32,411 nt of DNA from Rhodospirillales bacterium (GCA_028818855.1 JAPPMY010000012.1:865-33275); one strand, 5' to 3'. Counted from the stretch's first letter, positions 16,217 to 25,189 are shown. Translations and numbers: made by a program. Notes: a model not told the origin generated them from the sequence alone.

Positions 16217-17739
16217 GATGCGCTCCGCGTCGCGGCCTCGCCGAGCGTCATCCCCGCCATCATCAACCCGACGGTCTCGCGCGTCGTCTCCTCCGCTTTC
16301 GCCAGCCCCATCGCCCGACCCTCGTACATCACCAGTATCCGGTCGCTGAGGGCGAGGATTTCATCCAGCTCGGTGGAGACCAGGAGGATCGCCATACCCT
16401 CGTCGCGCGCGGCCAGCAAACGCCGGTGGACGTATTCGGTCGCGCCCACGTCGAGCCCGCGCGTCGGCTGCGCCGCCAGCAAAAGCTTCGGCCCGAGACC
16501 GAGCTCGCGAGCAAGCACGAGTTTTTGCTGGTTTCCGCCCGACAGCGCGGAAGCCGTGATGTCGGGCCCCGGCGCCCTGATCGAGAAGGTCTCGATCGCC
16601 TGCGCGGTCGCCTCGCGCATCGCCCCGACGCGGAGCCAGAAGGGCGAGCCGAACGGCGGACGGTCGCTCGACTTGAGGGCCAGATTCTCCCACAGCCGGA
16701 AGGACATCAGAAGGCCGGTCTGGTGACGGTCCTCGGTGACATGCCCGATATTTCGGAACCGCTCGCCGCGCGAGGCGGCAAGCCCGGCCAGGTCGAGGCT
16801 GCCCCCTTCGACGGCGCGCACGCCGGCGATCGCCTCGGTCAGCTCCTTCTGGCCGTTGCCGTCGACGCCGGCGATGCCGAGGATTTCGCCCTCGAACAGC
16901 GAAAACCCGACGCCGTCGACCGCGCGCAGGCCCCGGTCGTCGCGGACGCTCAGGTTTTCGATCCGCAAGACCGGGGCGCCCGATCGGTTGCCGCGCCTCC
17001 GTGGCGGGACGATGTCGCGGCCCACCATGAGCCTGGCGAGCTCGGACGGATCGGTTTCGGCGGCGGCCACCGTGCCGGCGAGCGTGCCGCCGCGCAGCAC
17101 GCTGATCCGGTCGGCGACCTCCATCACCTCGTTGAGCTTGTGCGAGATGAAGATGATCGCCTTGCCGTTCGTCGCGAGGCTCCGCAAGACGCCGATCAGG
17201 TGTTCCACCTCCGACGGCGCCAGCACCGCCGTCGGCTCGTCGAGGATCAACAGATCGGCGTCGCGGTAGAGCGCCTTCAGGATCTCCACCCGTTGCTGGG
17301 CGCCGACCGGCAGTTGCCAGACCTGCGCGCCGGTGTCGACGTCGAGCCCGTGCGTCGCGGCGAGCTCCCCGATTCGGGCGGCGGCCGTCTTGAGGTCGAG
17401 CAGCGGGCTGCCCCGCGCGTTCGCGGTCTTGAGGCCGAGCACGATGTTCTCGACGACGGTGAGCGGTGGAACCAGCATGAAGTGCTGATGTACCATCCCG
17501 ATTCCGGCGGCGATGGCGTCGGTGGGCGAGGAAAATGCGACCTCCTCGCCGTCCAGCAGGATGCGCCCGGAATCAGGCCGGTGCAGCCCGTAGAGCGCGT
17601 TCATCAGGGTCGTTTTGCCTGAACCGTTCTCCCCCAGCAGGGCATGGATCTCTCCCCGGTCTACCGCGAGGTCGACGCGGTCGTTGGCGACCACGCCCGG
17701 GAAGGTCTTGGTGATCCGTTCCATGCGCAACAGGGGCAT
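16213..17739 (-). CDS. ABC transporter double ATP-binding protein, nucleoside/BMP type
   Basis: A 508-residue protein with two fused ABC domains (about 1-240 and 255-500). Domain 1 has Walker A GENGSGKTT (36-44), the Q-loop VHQHFMLV, and Walker B LLILDEPTA; its signature is the degenerate LPVGAQQR. Domain 2 has the degenerate Walker A GVDGNGQKE and the signature LSGGNQQK. Both degenerations are normal for the RbsA/NupO-like family. The start at 17739 follows a 77-base gap after the binding-protein gene that contains a hairpin. The stop overlaps the next permease start (ATGA). It energises the importer formed with the binding protein and two permeases. Confidence 0.9.
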   Translation of the reverse strand: MPLLRMERITKTFPGVVANDRVDLAVDRGEIHALLGENGSGKTTLMNALYGLHRPDSGRILLDGEEVAFSSPTDAIAAGIGMVHQHFMLVPPLTVVENIVLGLKTANARGSPLLDLKTAAARIGELAATHGLDVDTGAQVWQLPVGAQQRVEILKALYRDADLLILDEPTAVLAPSEVEHLIGVLRSLATNGKAIIFISHKLNEVMEVADRISVLRGGTLAGTVAAAETDPSELARLMVGRDIVPPRRRGNRSGAPVLRIENLSVRDDRGLRAVDGVGFSLFEGEILGIAGVDGNGQKELTEAIAGVRAVEGGSLDLAGLAASRGERFRNIGHVTEDRHQTGLLMSFRLWENLALKSSDRPPFGSPFWLRVGAMREATAQAIETFSIRAPGPDITASALSGGNQQKLVLARELGLGPKLLLAAQPTRGLDVGATEYVHRRLLAARDEGMAILLVSTELDEILALSDRILVMYEGRAMGLAKAEETTRETVGLMMAGMTLGEAATRSAS

Positions 17740-17770
17740 GGCGAGGTTCCCGGAGATACGGAACGAAGAC

Positions 17771-17795
17771 GCCCGCCGCCCCGGGGACGGCGGGC
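17771..17795 (-). promoter_or_regulatory. Intercistronic hairpin between binding-protein and ATPase genes
   Basis: GCCCGCCG (17771-17778) and CGGCGGGC (17788-17795) make a perfect 8-bp stem with a 9-base loop. It lies in the 77-base space after the binding-protein stop. No T-run follows on the minus strand, so it is better read as an RNA-stabilising or partial attenuating structure. Such elements often let the binding protein be made in excess over the membrane and ATPase parts. Confidence 0.45.
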
Positions 17796-17816
17796 GAAAC
17801 AGGGCTGCTGGCCGGG

Positions 17817-18839
17817 CTAGATCTTGTTGATCTTCTGCTTCATCAGTGCCGGCACGTTCGGCGCGGGGACCTTGACCGCGCCCGACTTGATGTCGGCAAC
17901 CAGCTTGGCGATCTCGGCCTTCACGTTCTCCGGAACCATGGGGCCGTAGGGCCCGACCTCAAGCACGCCGGAGGCGAGGCCGAAGCGATTGGGCCCCGGA
18001 TTGAACTTGCCGACGATCACAGACTGGATCGATTTGAGCAGCATGTCGTCCACCTTGATCACCGCCGAGGAGACGACGAGATCGGGAGCAAGGCTCCGCT
18101 GATCGGCGAAATAGCCGATCACCGGCACCTTCTTCTCTTTCGCCGCCTGGATCACGCCGAGCCCCGTCGCGTCCGCCATGTGGGCAACGATATCGGCGCC
18201 CTGCGAGATCACCGCGCGCGCCGCCTCCTTGCCCTTGACGGCGTCATAGAAGGTACCGGTATAGATCGCGACGAACTTCGCCTTGGGTTTGGCGGCCAGC
18301 ACCCCCTGGCGGAAGGCGTCGACCTGGATGCGAATCGGCGGGATCTCCCAGCCGCCGACCGCGCCGATGACATCGGCCTTGCTGAGCTTCGCCGCCAGCT
18401 GGCCGGTCACGTAGAAAAGCTCCTGGAACGAGACATAGAGATTGGCGAGGTTCTTGGCCTTGCCCGAGCCATACGTGTTGAAGAAGTGCTTGTCGGGGTT
18501 CTCGGCGGCGACCTTGGCGATTGCGTCGCCCCACTGGAACCCGTGAGCGTAGATCACGTTGTAGCCCCGATTGGCGTAGTCGCGTAGCGTGGCGACGAAA
18601 TCGGGCCGCTTGACGCTTTCCGAAAACGCCACCTCGACCTTGTCGCCCAGGGTCTTCTTGATCAGCATCAGCCCGGCATGCGCGCTGGCGTTGAAGCCCT
18701 TGTCGCTGACGGCTCCCGGCAGCGCGAGCGCCACCTTGATCTTCTCCGCGCCGGCTGCGCTTGCCGACAGGGCGACGCCGGCGGCGGCGCATAGCGCGAG
18801 CAGGTTCCTCATACCGAATGGGCGCGATTTGTCTTGCAT
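17817..18839 (-). CDS. BMP-family ABC transporter substrate-binding protein
   Basis: A 340-residue periplasmic binding protein of the PnrA/BmpA (basic membrane protein) family. A signal peptide is visible after a short basic leader: MRNLLALCAAAGVALSASAAGA from residue 10, cleaved near AGA. Family motifs include SDKGFN (45-50 region), GYNVIYAHGFQWGD and the C-terminal GPYGPMVP. No lipobox cysteine follows the hydrophobic stretch, so it is probably soluble rather than a lipoprotein. The ATG at 18839 has GGAGGAA with 8-base spacing, preferred over the second ATG. First gene of the transporter operon that continues through the LeuCD-like genes. Known members bind purine nucleosides. Confidence 0.9.
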   Translation of the reverse strand: MQDKSRPFGMRNLLALCAAAGVALSASAAGAEKIKVALALPGAVSDKGFNASAHAGLMLIKKTLGDKVEVAFSESVKRPDFVATLRDYANRGYNVIYAHGFQWGDAIAKVAAENPDKHFFNTYGSGKAKNLANLYVSFQELFYVTGQLAAKLSKADVIGAVGGWEIPPIRIQVDAFRQGVLAAKPKAKFVAIYTGTFYDAVKGKEAARAVISQGADIVAHMADATGLGVIQAAKEKKVPVIGYFADQRSLAPDLVVSSAVIKVDDMLLKSIQSVIVGKFNPGPNRFGLASGVLEVGPYGPMVPENVKAEIAKLVADIKSGAVKVPAPNVPALMKQKINKI

Positions 18840-18885
18840 TGGCCGTTCCTCCGGTGGGTTGTCGTCGTTCTACAGGGCCGGCAAA

Positions 18886-18913
18886 AGTGTAAGTCGCGGC
18901 GAATCCGCGTCAA
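18886..18913 (-). promoter_or_regulatory. Candidate sigma-70 promoter of the BMP transporter operon
   Basis: On the minus strand TTGACG (18913-18908) and TACACT (18891-18886) are separated by 16 bases. They match the consensus hexamers at five and four of six positions. The predicted start would give a leader of about 40 bases before the ATG at 18839, which includes a strong GGAGGAA site. Confidence 0.5.
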
Positions 18914-18989
18914 TAGATGCCCCTTGCGGGGCGGGCCTCGCCTTTCGAGAATTCGGGGACGCCGTCCTGCGCGGGAGCGCCCGCCCATC

Positions 18990-19814
18990 ATGCTGACACT
19001 CTACCGCGACCATAACGCGGTCTGTTGCCACAAGGTCGAGCTGGTCCTGGCGGAGAAGGGCCTCGACTTCCACACCGTGACGGTTCCGCTGTTCCGCAGC
19101 GCGCAGTACGACCCGGACTATCTCCGGATAAACCCGCGCGGTGTGGTGCCGACCCTGGTGCATGACGGCGCGACGATCGTCGAATCGACCGTCATCTGCG
19201 AATACCTGGACGAGACCTTCCCCGCCCCGCCGCTGATGCCCGGCGATCCGGCAGGGCGCGCGCAGGTTCGTCAGTGGACCAAGCTGGTCGACGAGGAAAT
19301 CCACGAAGCCGGCTCGGTGCTGAGCTTCTGCGCCATGTTCCGCGACCGGATGCTGGCCATGGACGAGGCGGAGCGGGAAGAACGGTTTCGCAATGTCGGC
19401 AACCCGGGCCGCGAGGATTTCTACCGGTCTTCGGTCGAGGACGGCGTCGCCTCGCGTTTCGCGTTCAGAGCGGTCGCCGCCCATGAGAGGCTGGTCCGGG
19501 ATCTGGAGGCCCGGCTGGCGACGACCGGGAGCTGGCTCGCCGGGGACCGGTATACGCTCGCCGAGGCGGCGGTGACGCCCTATTTCGCCCGTGCCGAATA
19601 TCTCGGTCTGCTCTATATCTGGACCGCCGGCCGTCCGGCGACCGCGGCCTGGTGGGGCCGGATCAAGTCGCGGGCGAGCTTCGCGGCGGTCCTGACCGGG
19701 ACGCTCGAGAAAGCCGACCTCGCGGAGATGCGGGCCTCGGGAGACAAGATCCGAACCCGGGTCGCGGCACGGCGCGAAGAATACCTGCACGCCTACGCCT
19801 CGCGTCTGGCCTGA
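18990..19814 (+). CDS. Glutathione S-transferase family protein
   Basis: A 274-residue protein with an N-terminal thioredoxin-like domain (about 1-80) and an all-helical C-terminal domain. The glutathione-binding features are NPRGVVPTLVHDG (about 48-60) with the cis-Pro at VPT, followed by ESTVICEYLDE, the Glu-Ser pair that holds the glutamyl part. The catalytic position near residue 10-13 reads NAVCCHK, so a cysteine could serve as in beta/omega or lambda-type GSTs. The domain is longer than most GSTs (a roughly 40-residue insertion in the helical region). Divergent from the BMP operon, 23 bases upstream of the CodA-like gene, likely one operon with it. Confidence 0.85.
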   Translation: MLTLYRDHNAVCCHKVELVLAEKGLDFHTVTVPLFRSAQYDPDYLRINPRGVVPTLVHDGATIVESTVICEYLDETFPAPPLMPGDPAGRAQVRQWTKLVDEEIHEAGSVLSFCAMFRDRMLAMDEAEREERFRNVGNPGREDFYRSSVEDGVASRFAFRAVAAHERLVRDLEARLATTGSWLAGDRYTLAEAAVTPYFARAEYLGLLYIWTAGRPATAAWWGRIKSRASFAAVLTGTLEKADLAEMRASGDKIRTRVAARREEYLHAYASRLA

Positions 19815-19837
19815 CCACACAGCCCCGGAGCAAGACA

Positions 19838-21073
19838 GTGCCTGAGAATTGCGACATCCTGATCCGAAACGCGCGTCTTCGCGGAGCGGCGGGGGAGCTG
19901 CGCGACATCTCCATCGCCGGAGGCAGGATCGACCGGATCGGCCCCGGACTCGATGCCATGGCCGATACCGAGATCGATGCCGCGGGCGGGTTGGTCACCG
20001 AATCTTTCGCCAACCCGCATCTTCACCTGTGCAAGGTGTGGACGCTGGAGAAGATGCACGAGGAATCCCTCAAGGCCTATCGCGAGGGTTCCATGGGCAA
20101 GGCGATGTCCGCCATCGAACGAGCCAGCATCGTCAAGGAGAATTACCATGCGTCCTGGATCACGGAGAACGCGCGGCGCGCGGCTGCGCTCGCGGCACTC
20201 CACGGCAATCTCCATATCCGCGCCTTTGCCGATGTCGATTCCAAGGCGAGGCTGGAGGGGGTGAAGGGCGTGCTCGCGGTCAGGGACGAGTTTCGCGGCA
20301 TCGTGGACATCCAGGTCGTCGCATTCGCCCAGGACGGGATCGTCCGCGAACCCGGCGCCGAGGCGCTGTTGCGGGAGGCGATGGAGCTCGGGGCCGATGT
20401 CGTTGGCGGGATTCCGTGGATCGAGTTCACCGACGCCGATGCCGCCCGGCACGTGCGGATTTGTTTCGATCTTGCCGTGGAATTCGACAAGGACGTCTCG
20501 ATGCTGCTCGACGATGCCGGCGACCCGGGGCTGCGCACGCTCGAGATGATGGCCGTCGAAGCGATCGCGCGCGGCTGGGAAGGTCGCGCTCTCGCGCATC
20601 ATTGCCGCGCCATGGCGCTCTACCCGGAGCCCTATTTCAAGCGCCTCTCGGCGATTCTCAAGCGCGCCGGCGTCCCGGTGGTGAGCGACCCTCATACCGG
20701 ACCGCTGCACGCGCGTGTCCATGAACTGCTCGAAGATGGCGTCCTGGTCTGCCTCGGCCAGGACGATATTTCGGACGCCTATTACCCGTTCGGCCGCAAC
20801 AACATGCTGGAAGTCGCCTTCCTCGCCTCGCACCTGCTCTGGATGACCGCACGCGAGGAGATCGACCGGCTCTACGACCTGGTGACGGTGGATGCCGCGC
20901 GCGCGATGAATGTCGCGGATTTCGCCCTGGCGCCGGGCAATCCCGCGCATCTGGTGGTGCTGGCGGAACCGAACACGGTCGAGGCGCTGCGCAACCACAG
21001 CGCGCCCGCTCATGTGGTGAGCCACGGGGCCGTTCTCGACCGGGAGCGCATGGCCGCCTTGGCGGCTGGCTAG
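19838..21073 (+). CDS. CodA-like (cytosine deaminase-family) amidohydrolase with altered active site
   Basis: A 411-residue metal-dependent hydrolase starting at a GTG with GGAG 8 bases upstream. It aligns with cytosine deaminase over its length: His61 and His63 (NPHLHL), His254/His255 (ALAHHCRAM) and Asp309 in GQDDISDAYYPFG. The segment that in CodA is VHCDE (third metal His plus catalytic Glu) reads VSMLLDDAGD at 220-229, so both residues are missing. A related uncharacterised subfamily may use other residues for water activation. Known CodA relatives deaminate cytosine, creatinine or triazines. Downstream of the GST gene and divergent from a BMP-type importer whose known members carry nucleosides or bases, which would be a consistent context. 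Confidence 0.82.
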   Translation: MPENCDILIRNARLRGAAGELRDISIAGGRIDRIGPGLDAMADTEIDAAGGLVTESFANPHLHLCKVWTLEKMHEESLKAYREGSMGKAMSAIERASIVKENYHASWITENARRAAALAALHGNLHIRAFADVDSKARLEGVKGVLAVRDEFRGIVDIQVVAFAQDGIVREPGAEALLREAMELGADVVGGIPWIEFTDADAARHVRICFDLAVEFDKDVSMLLDDAGDPGLRTLEMMAVEAIARGWEGRALAHHCRAMALYPEPYFKRLSAILKRAGVPVVSDPHTGPLHARVHELLEDGVLVCLGQDDISDAYYPFGRNNMLEVAFLASHLLWMTAREEIDRLYDLVTVDAARAMNVADFALAPGNPAHLVVLAEPNTVEALRNHSAPAHVVSHGAVLDRERMAALAAG

Positions 21074-21142
21074 GCGAGACGTCGAGCCGCGTGGTTCGGG
21101 AGGCGTATTGCACGGCCGGAGATGGCCACAACCGCCTCGGCT

Positions 21143-21931
21143 TCAGGCGAGATTGCCGATGTCCCGCCGGCGCAGCATCCGTCCGAACAGGACGAGCCCG
21201 ACCAGCGAGATCACCACGAGAACGGTGGATACCGCCGCCACGCTGGGATCGGCGTAGTACTGGATGTGCTGCATCAGGCGCAGCGGCAGCGGGTTCCCGC
21301 GCGCCAGGAAGATCGACATCGCGACATTGTCGAAGGACATCAGGAAGGCGAAGGCGACGCCCGCAATCATGCCGGGCCGGACGGCCGGATAGGTGATGTC
21401 GAGGAAGGTCCTTAGCCGCGAAGCTCCGAGCGACTGCGCCGCGTGCTCCAGCCGGATATCGTAACCCGACAGTGCCGCCAGCACCAGATAGACCACATAG
21501 GGTATCCCGATGATGCTGTGCCCGAGCGAAGCCGCAAGGATGCCAGGGCGGATGCCGACCGAGGACAGGGTTTGCAGCAGCCCGAGCCCGACCACCACCG
21601 CCGGGATGATCAGCGGCATGATCACCAGGGATTGAACAGCCGAGCGCCCGAAGAAGCGGTAGTTGTTGATGGCGATGGCCGCCAGCGTTCCCGCCACCCC
21701 CGCCATCGCGCTGCTGATGGCTGCGATTATCGTGCTGACCACGAAACCGTCGACGAATTTGCGATTGTCCCACGCCACCTCGTACCATTGGAGGCTGAAG
21801 CCGGGCGGCGGAAACACCAGCTGCGAGACATTGCTGAACGACAGCACGATGGCGACCACGATGGGTCCCAGCAGGAAGACCGTCACCAACCCGACATAGG
21901 CGGTGAGCAAGTGGGGCGCCGCCTTGCTCAT
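21143..21931 (-). CDS. ABC transporter permease, PotC (spermidine/putrescine) type
   Basis: A 262-residue permease with six hydrophobic segments. The EAA coupling loop is at about 160-185 (HAAQSLGASRLRTFLDIT with the following YPAVRPG). The N-terminal FLLGPIVVAIVLSFS and the extracytoplasmic motif FPPPGFSLQWY are classic for the second permease of polyamine-type (PotC) importers. Last gene of the minus-strand operon; the preceding permease stop is 25 bases upstream. It is convergent with the CodA-like gene (69-base gap with no clear terminator). Confidence 0.9.
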   Translation of the reverse strand: MSKAAPHLLTAYVGLVTVFLLGPIVVAIVLSFSNVSQLVFPPPGFSLQWYEVAWDNRKFVDGFVVSTIIAAISSAMAGVAGTLAAIAINNYRFFGRSAVQSLVIMPLIIPAVVVGLGLLQTLSSVGIRPGILAASLGHSIIGIPYVVYLVLAALSGYDIRLEHAAQSLGASRLRTFLDITYPAVRPGMIAGVAFAFLMSFDNVAMSIFLARGNPLPLRLMQHIQYYADPSVAAVSTVLVVISLVGLVLFGRMLRRRDIGNLA

Positions 21932-21956
21932 CCCGTCTTCTCCCGGCGCCGCCGCA

Positions 21957-22880
21957 TCAGAAGCTCTTTGCCCACGGCGCCGCGCGGCGCAGCACCAGGT
22001 TCATCGACAGGAGGACGAGGACCACCAGGGCGACCATCAGGATGGCCATGGCGGCCGAGTTCGCCCAGCGGACATTGGCGATCGCCTCGTCATAGATCGC
22101 CGGCGCCAGCATGCGAAAGCGTGTCGTGCCGAGCAGCGTCGGCAGGACGAAGTCGCTCAACACGACGGCGATCACGAGCTGCAGCCCGGCAAAGATGCCC
22201 GGAAGGCTCAACGGCACGATCACCCGCGCGAAGGTCGCCGCCGAGCCCGCGCCGAGGCTGGTGGAGGCCAGCAAGATCCTGACATCTATCTTGGCGATCG
22301 AATTGGCGAGCGGCAGGATCATCAGCGGCAGGTAGCGGTGGACCATACCGATGACCATACCGCTGACCTCGAACAGGATATGCACCGGCCCTTCGGTTAC
22401 GCCGAGAGCGATCAGCACGGTGTTGATGAGTCCGCTGTCGGCAGTGATGATCATCCAGCCGAAGACCCGGGTTATCACGCTGACGATGAGCGGCGTGTAG
22501 ATGATCCAGAGCAGGAGATTGCGCCGCTCCCCCGCCCAGCGGACGAGGTAGTAGGCGAACGGGTAGCCGATGACGAGCGTGATGACGGCCACCCCCGCCG
22601 CGATCAGCATGCTGTTGCCGAAGAGGCTCGCGTAGTAGCCGTCGGTCAGGATCCTGGCGTAGTTCGCGAAGGAAAAATCCGCGACCATGATCGCGCTCGG
22701 ATCGTCCCAGTTGAGGCTGTTGCGCAGCAGGACCGCGAGCGGAAACAGAAACAGCGGCACCAGGATCGTCAGCACCGGAACGAGCAGCAGCCACGCGTAG
22801 CGCTGTTGCCGGCGGAACAGCCAGCGGCTCAGGGCCCCGGCTCTCGACGGGCCTCGTGCCAATTCGGCGGCGCCGGTCAC
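21957..22880 (-). CDS. ABC transporter permease, PotB (spermidine/putrescine) type
   Basis: A 307-residue permease. A 25-residue basic N-terminus precedes the first membrane segment (WLLLVPVLTILVPLFLFPLA). The EAA loop is ASTSLGAGSAATFARVIVPLS near residues 205-225. It starts at a GTG two bases after the ATPase stop, a tight coupling that favours this start. With the PotC-like protein it would form the transmembrane heterodimer of the importer. Confidence 0.88.
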   Translation of the reverse strand: MTGAAELARGPSRAGALSRWLFRRQQRYAWLLLVPVLTILVPLFLFPLAVLLRNSLNWDDPSAIMVADFSFANYARILTDGYYASLFGNSMLIAAGVAVITLVIGYPFAYYLVRWAGERRNLLLWIIYTPLIVSVITRVFGWMIITADSGLINTVLIALGVTEGPVHILFEVSGMVIGMVHRYLPLMILPLANSIAKIDVRILLASTSLGAGSAATFARVIVPLSLPGIFAGLQLVIAVVLSDFVLPTLLGTTRFRMLAPAIYDEAIANVRWANSAAMAILMVALVVLVLLSMNLVLRRAAPWAKSF

Positions 22881-22882
22881 GG

Positions 22883-23980
22883 TCAGGCGGGCGGTTCGGC
22901 GGGCAGCACGTAGCAGCGCTCGGGCGCGATATCGATGTAGACCCGATCGCCCACGTCGAACCGCGCGGACGCTCCGCTGGACGGGCCGTCCAGAACCACT
23001 TGCTCACCGCCCAGATCGATCGCTTGCCGTTTCGTCGCGCCCATGAACCGGGCAAGCGAAACGGTCCCGGGATTGTCCCTGTGCACTGACGTCGGCTCGG
23101 AAGACAGCTCGATATCCTCCGCGCGGACATAAATGTTGACCCGCTTTCCGCGTTGGAGAAGTCGGTCGTCCGTCACCGGCAGCGTCAGGCCGCAATCCGC
23201 CTTGACCGCGAGCCCCGAACCGGCCGCGGCGGTCACCCCTCTCAACGTGTTGGCGGAGCCCACGAATTCCAGCACGAAGGAGGACTTGGGGTCGGAATAG
23301 ATTGCCTCGGGCGGGCCGATCTGGAGTATTTCGCCGTCGCTCATGACTGCGATCCGGTCGGCGATGGTGAACGCCTCGCGCTGATCGTGGGTGACGATGA
23401 TGGTGGTGATGCCGAGCTGACGCAGCAGGATCGACAGCTCCACCTGCATCTGTTCCCGCAAATTCTTGTCGAGCGCGCTCAGCGCCTCGTCCAGCAGCAG
23501 CATCACCGGTCTGACGGCAAGCGCCCGGGCGATGGCGACGCGCTGTTGCTGGCCGCCACTCAGCTCCGACGGGTACCGCCCCTCCAGCCCGTTGAGCTTA
23601 AGGAGGTCGACCACCTCCGCGACCCTGGCCCGGATCTCCCCGGCCGGCATGCGCCGGATGCCCAGGCCGTAGCCGATATTGCCCGCGGTCGTCAGATGCG
23701 GGAACAGCGCGTAGTTCTGGAACACCATGCCGATATTGCGGTGGTTTGGCGGGATGTCCCGCAGCGACTCCCCGCGCAGCCAGAGGTCGCCGCTGTCGCA
23801 GCTCTCGAAGCCGGCGATGATGTTGAGCAGCGTGGTCTTGCCGCACCCGCTCGGCCCGAGAAGCGCCACCATCTCGCCGCGCCGCACGGTAAGATTGCAG
23901 TCGCGGACGGCGCGGACCGCACCGAAGGACTTCTCGACCCCCTCGACCCTGAGGTCGATCGTATCGGTCCCGCCGGTCAT
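22883..23980 (-). CDS. ABC transporter ATP-binding protein, PotA type
   Basis: A 365-residue protein with an N-terminal ABC domain and a C-terminal TOBE regulatory domain (about 270-360). Walker A is GPSGCGKTT (42-50), the Q-loop FQNYALFPHL, the signature LSGGQQQR, Walker B LLLDEALSALD and the H-loop VTHDQ. The usual DEP of Walker B reads DEA here, an uncommon but tolerated change. The ATG at 23980 is preferred over the upstream TTG at 24016, since the added 12 residues are not conserved-looking. Its own GAGGAG site directly abuts the ATG. It is followed by both permeases and preceded by the binding-protein gene (107 bases). Confidence 0.88.
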   Translation of the reverse strand: MTGGTDTIDLRVEGVEKSFGAVRAVRDCNLTVRRGEMVALLGPSGCGKTTLLNIIAGFESCDSGDLWLRGESLRDIPPNHRNIGMVFQNYALFPHLTTAGNIGYGLGIRRMPAGEIRARVAEVVDLLKLNGLEGRYPSELSGGQQQRVAIARALAVRPVMLLLDEALSALDKNLREQMQVELSILLRQLGITTIIVTHDQREAFTIADRIAVMSDGEILQIGPPEAIYSDPKSSFVLEFVGSANTLRGVTAAAGSGLAVKADCGLTLPVTDDRLLQRGKRVNIYVRAEDIELSSEPTSVHRDNPGTVSLARFMGATKRQAIDLGGEQVVLDGPSSGASARFDVGDRVYIDIAPERCYVLPAEPPA

Positions 23981-24087
23981 CTCCTCACCGCCCGGCGCAT
24001 CGTGCCCCTGGACCAAATCGGGACTTGGCGGCCCGAGCTCGTGCCGGGCTGCCGCTCAGCCATCGCGGGAGGCCGCCGGGTTTGCGA

Positions 24088-25140
24088 TCAGCCCGCGATC
24101 TCCCGCGCCCAGCGGTCCGCCCACTCGGCCTGCCGGCTCGCGACATAGGCGTAATCGTACTCGAACAGCCGGCTCGGATCCTGAATGATCAGCTTGGCGA
24201 ACTCTGCGTCCAGCTCGACATTCTTGTTGGCCGGGGTGAGCGGGATCGCCGAGCAGATCGCCTTCTGCACGTCCTGGCGGAGCGTGTAGTTCACATAGGT
24301 CTTGGCGAGCTTCATCCGCTTCGAGCCCTTGGCGATCGCCAGGTCGTAGGGCTGCGAAGGCACCCCCTCCTTGGGCGTGCCGCGGGCAAGGAAGGCGTTC
24401 TTCGAGATGGCGAGCCCGATGCGCGCACTGTACTGGGGTGCGATAACGACCTCTTTTCGCTCCATGAGCTGCGTGACCTGGTTCGGATCGCCGAAGAAGC
24501 TCCGCACGTGCGGCTTGAGCTCCGCGACCTTGGGAAAAATCTTGTCGACTGTCTTCTCGTCGCCGCCCATGGCACGGGCTATGCTGCACAGCACGACCGC
24601 GATCATGCTGTTGAGTGGCGCCGCCGGCAGCATCAGCTTGCCGCGCACTTCCGGGCGCCACAGATCGAGCCACGAGTCGACCGGGTTTCCGACGCCATCC
24701 TTGTTGTAGACCACGTCGACGGCGTCGAAGACCATCGCGACGCCGGCTCCGCCGGGCGCGAGCGTCCCGGGACGGCACTCCTTGAGCAGAGGGATATCGG
24801 CATCTGACAGGATCTCGACCAGCCCGGCATTGCCGGCGCGGACCGTCGGATCCCTGGTCAGGAAGCCGATGTCGTAGATCGGATCGTCGGGTTGGGCCTT
24901 CCACTTGCTGATGATGAGCCCGGGCTGGTCCTGCTCGTACTCGACGCGACCGTGACCCGCCTTCTCGAAGGTCTGCCCGACGAGCTTTTCCAGCGCCCGG
25001 TACGGGCCGCCGTAATGCGTCACGCGAAGCGGGTCTGCGGCGAAGGCGGGCGCGATCCACCCCGACGATCCGACGGCCGCGGCCATCCCGCCGAGAGCTG
25101 TGGTCTGAAGGAAACGCCGTCTCGAAGTCACCGCGTTCAT
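24088..25140 (-). CDS. ABC transporter substrate-binding protein, PotD type, with Tat signal
   Basis: A 350-residue extracellular solute-binding protein. The N-terminus has a twin-arginine motif SRRRFLQTT (6-14) followed by a hydrophobic stretch and a likely cleavage after APAFA (34), so it is probably exported folded. The mature protein begins ADPLRVTHYGGPYR and has the family's two-lobe layout. GGGAGG with 6-base spacing supports the ATG at 25140. First gene of the Pot-type operon (binding protein, ATPase, PotB, PotC). Ligand unknown; relatives bind polyamines, opines or thiamine precursors. A TenA-like gene lies divergently on the other side of a shared promoter region. Confidence 0.88.
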   Translation of the reverse strand: MNAVTSRRRFLQTTALGGMAAAVGSSGWIAPAFAADPLRVTHYGGPYRALEKLVGQTFEKAGHGRVEYEQDQPGLIISKWKAQPDDPIYDIGFLTRDPTVRAGNAGLVEILSDADIPLLKECRPGTLAPGGAGVAMVFDAVDVVYNKDGVGNPVDSWLDLWRPEVRGKLMLPAAPLNSMIAVVLCSIARAMGGDEKTVDKIFPKVAELKPHVRSFFGDPNQVTQLMERKEVVIAPQYSARIGLAISKNAFLARGTPKEGVPSQPYDLAIAKGSKRMKLAKTYVNYTLRQDVQKAICSAIPLTPANKNVELDAEFAKLIIQDPSRLFEYDYAYVASRQAEWADRWAREIAG

Positions 25141-25189
25141 GGTCAGCCTCCCATTCTTGTGGTCCATCGACTCACGCGAACTCAGGCAC

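Noticed and set aside
14141-16726. Long plus-strand open frame of 861 codons opposite the BMP permease and ATPase genes
   Set aside because: It is antisense to well-supported transporter genes, is rich in Arg, Asp, Glu and Gly, and shows no domain; it is a GC-bias shadow. The same applies to the long plus-strand frames at 1597-3072 and 8113-9951.
21074-21142. Terminator between the convergent CodA-like and PotC-like genes
   Set aside because: Only short stems such as GGCC-GGAGAT-GGCC are present, with no T-run, which is not enough to call one.
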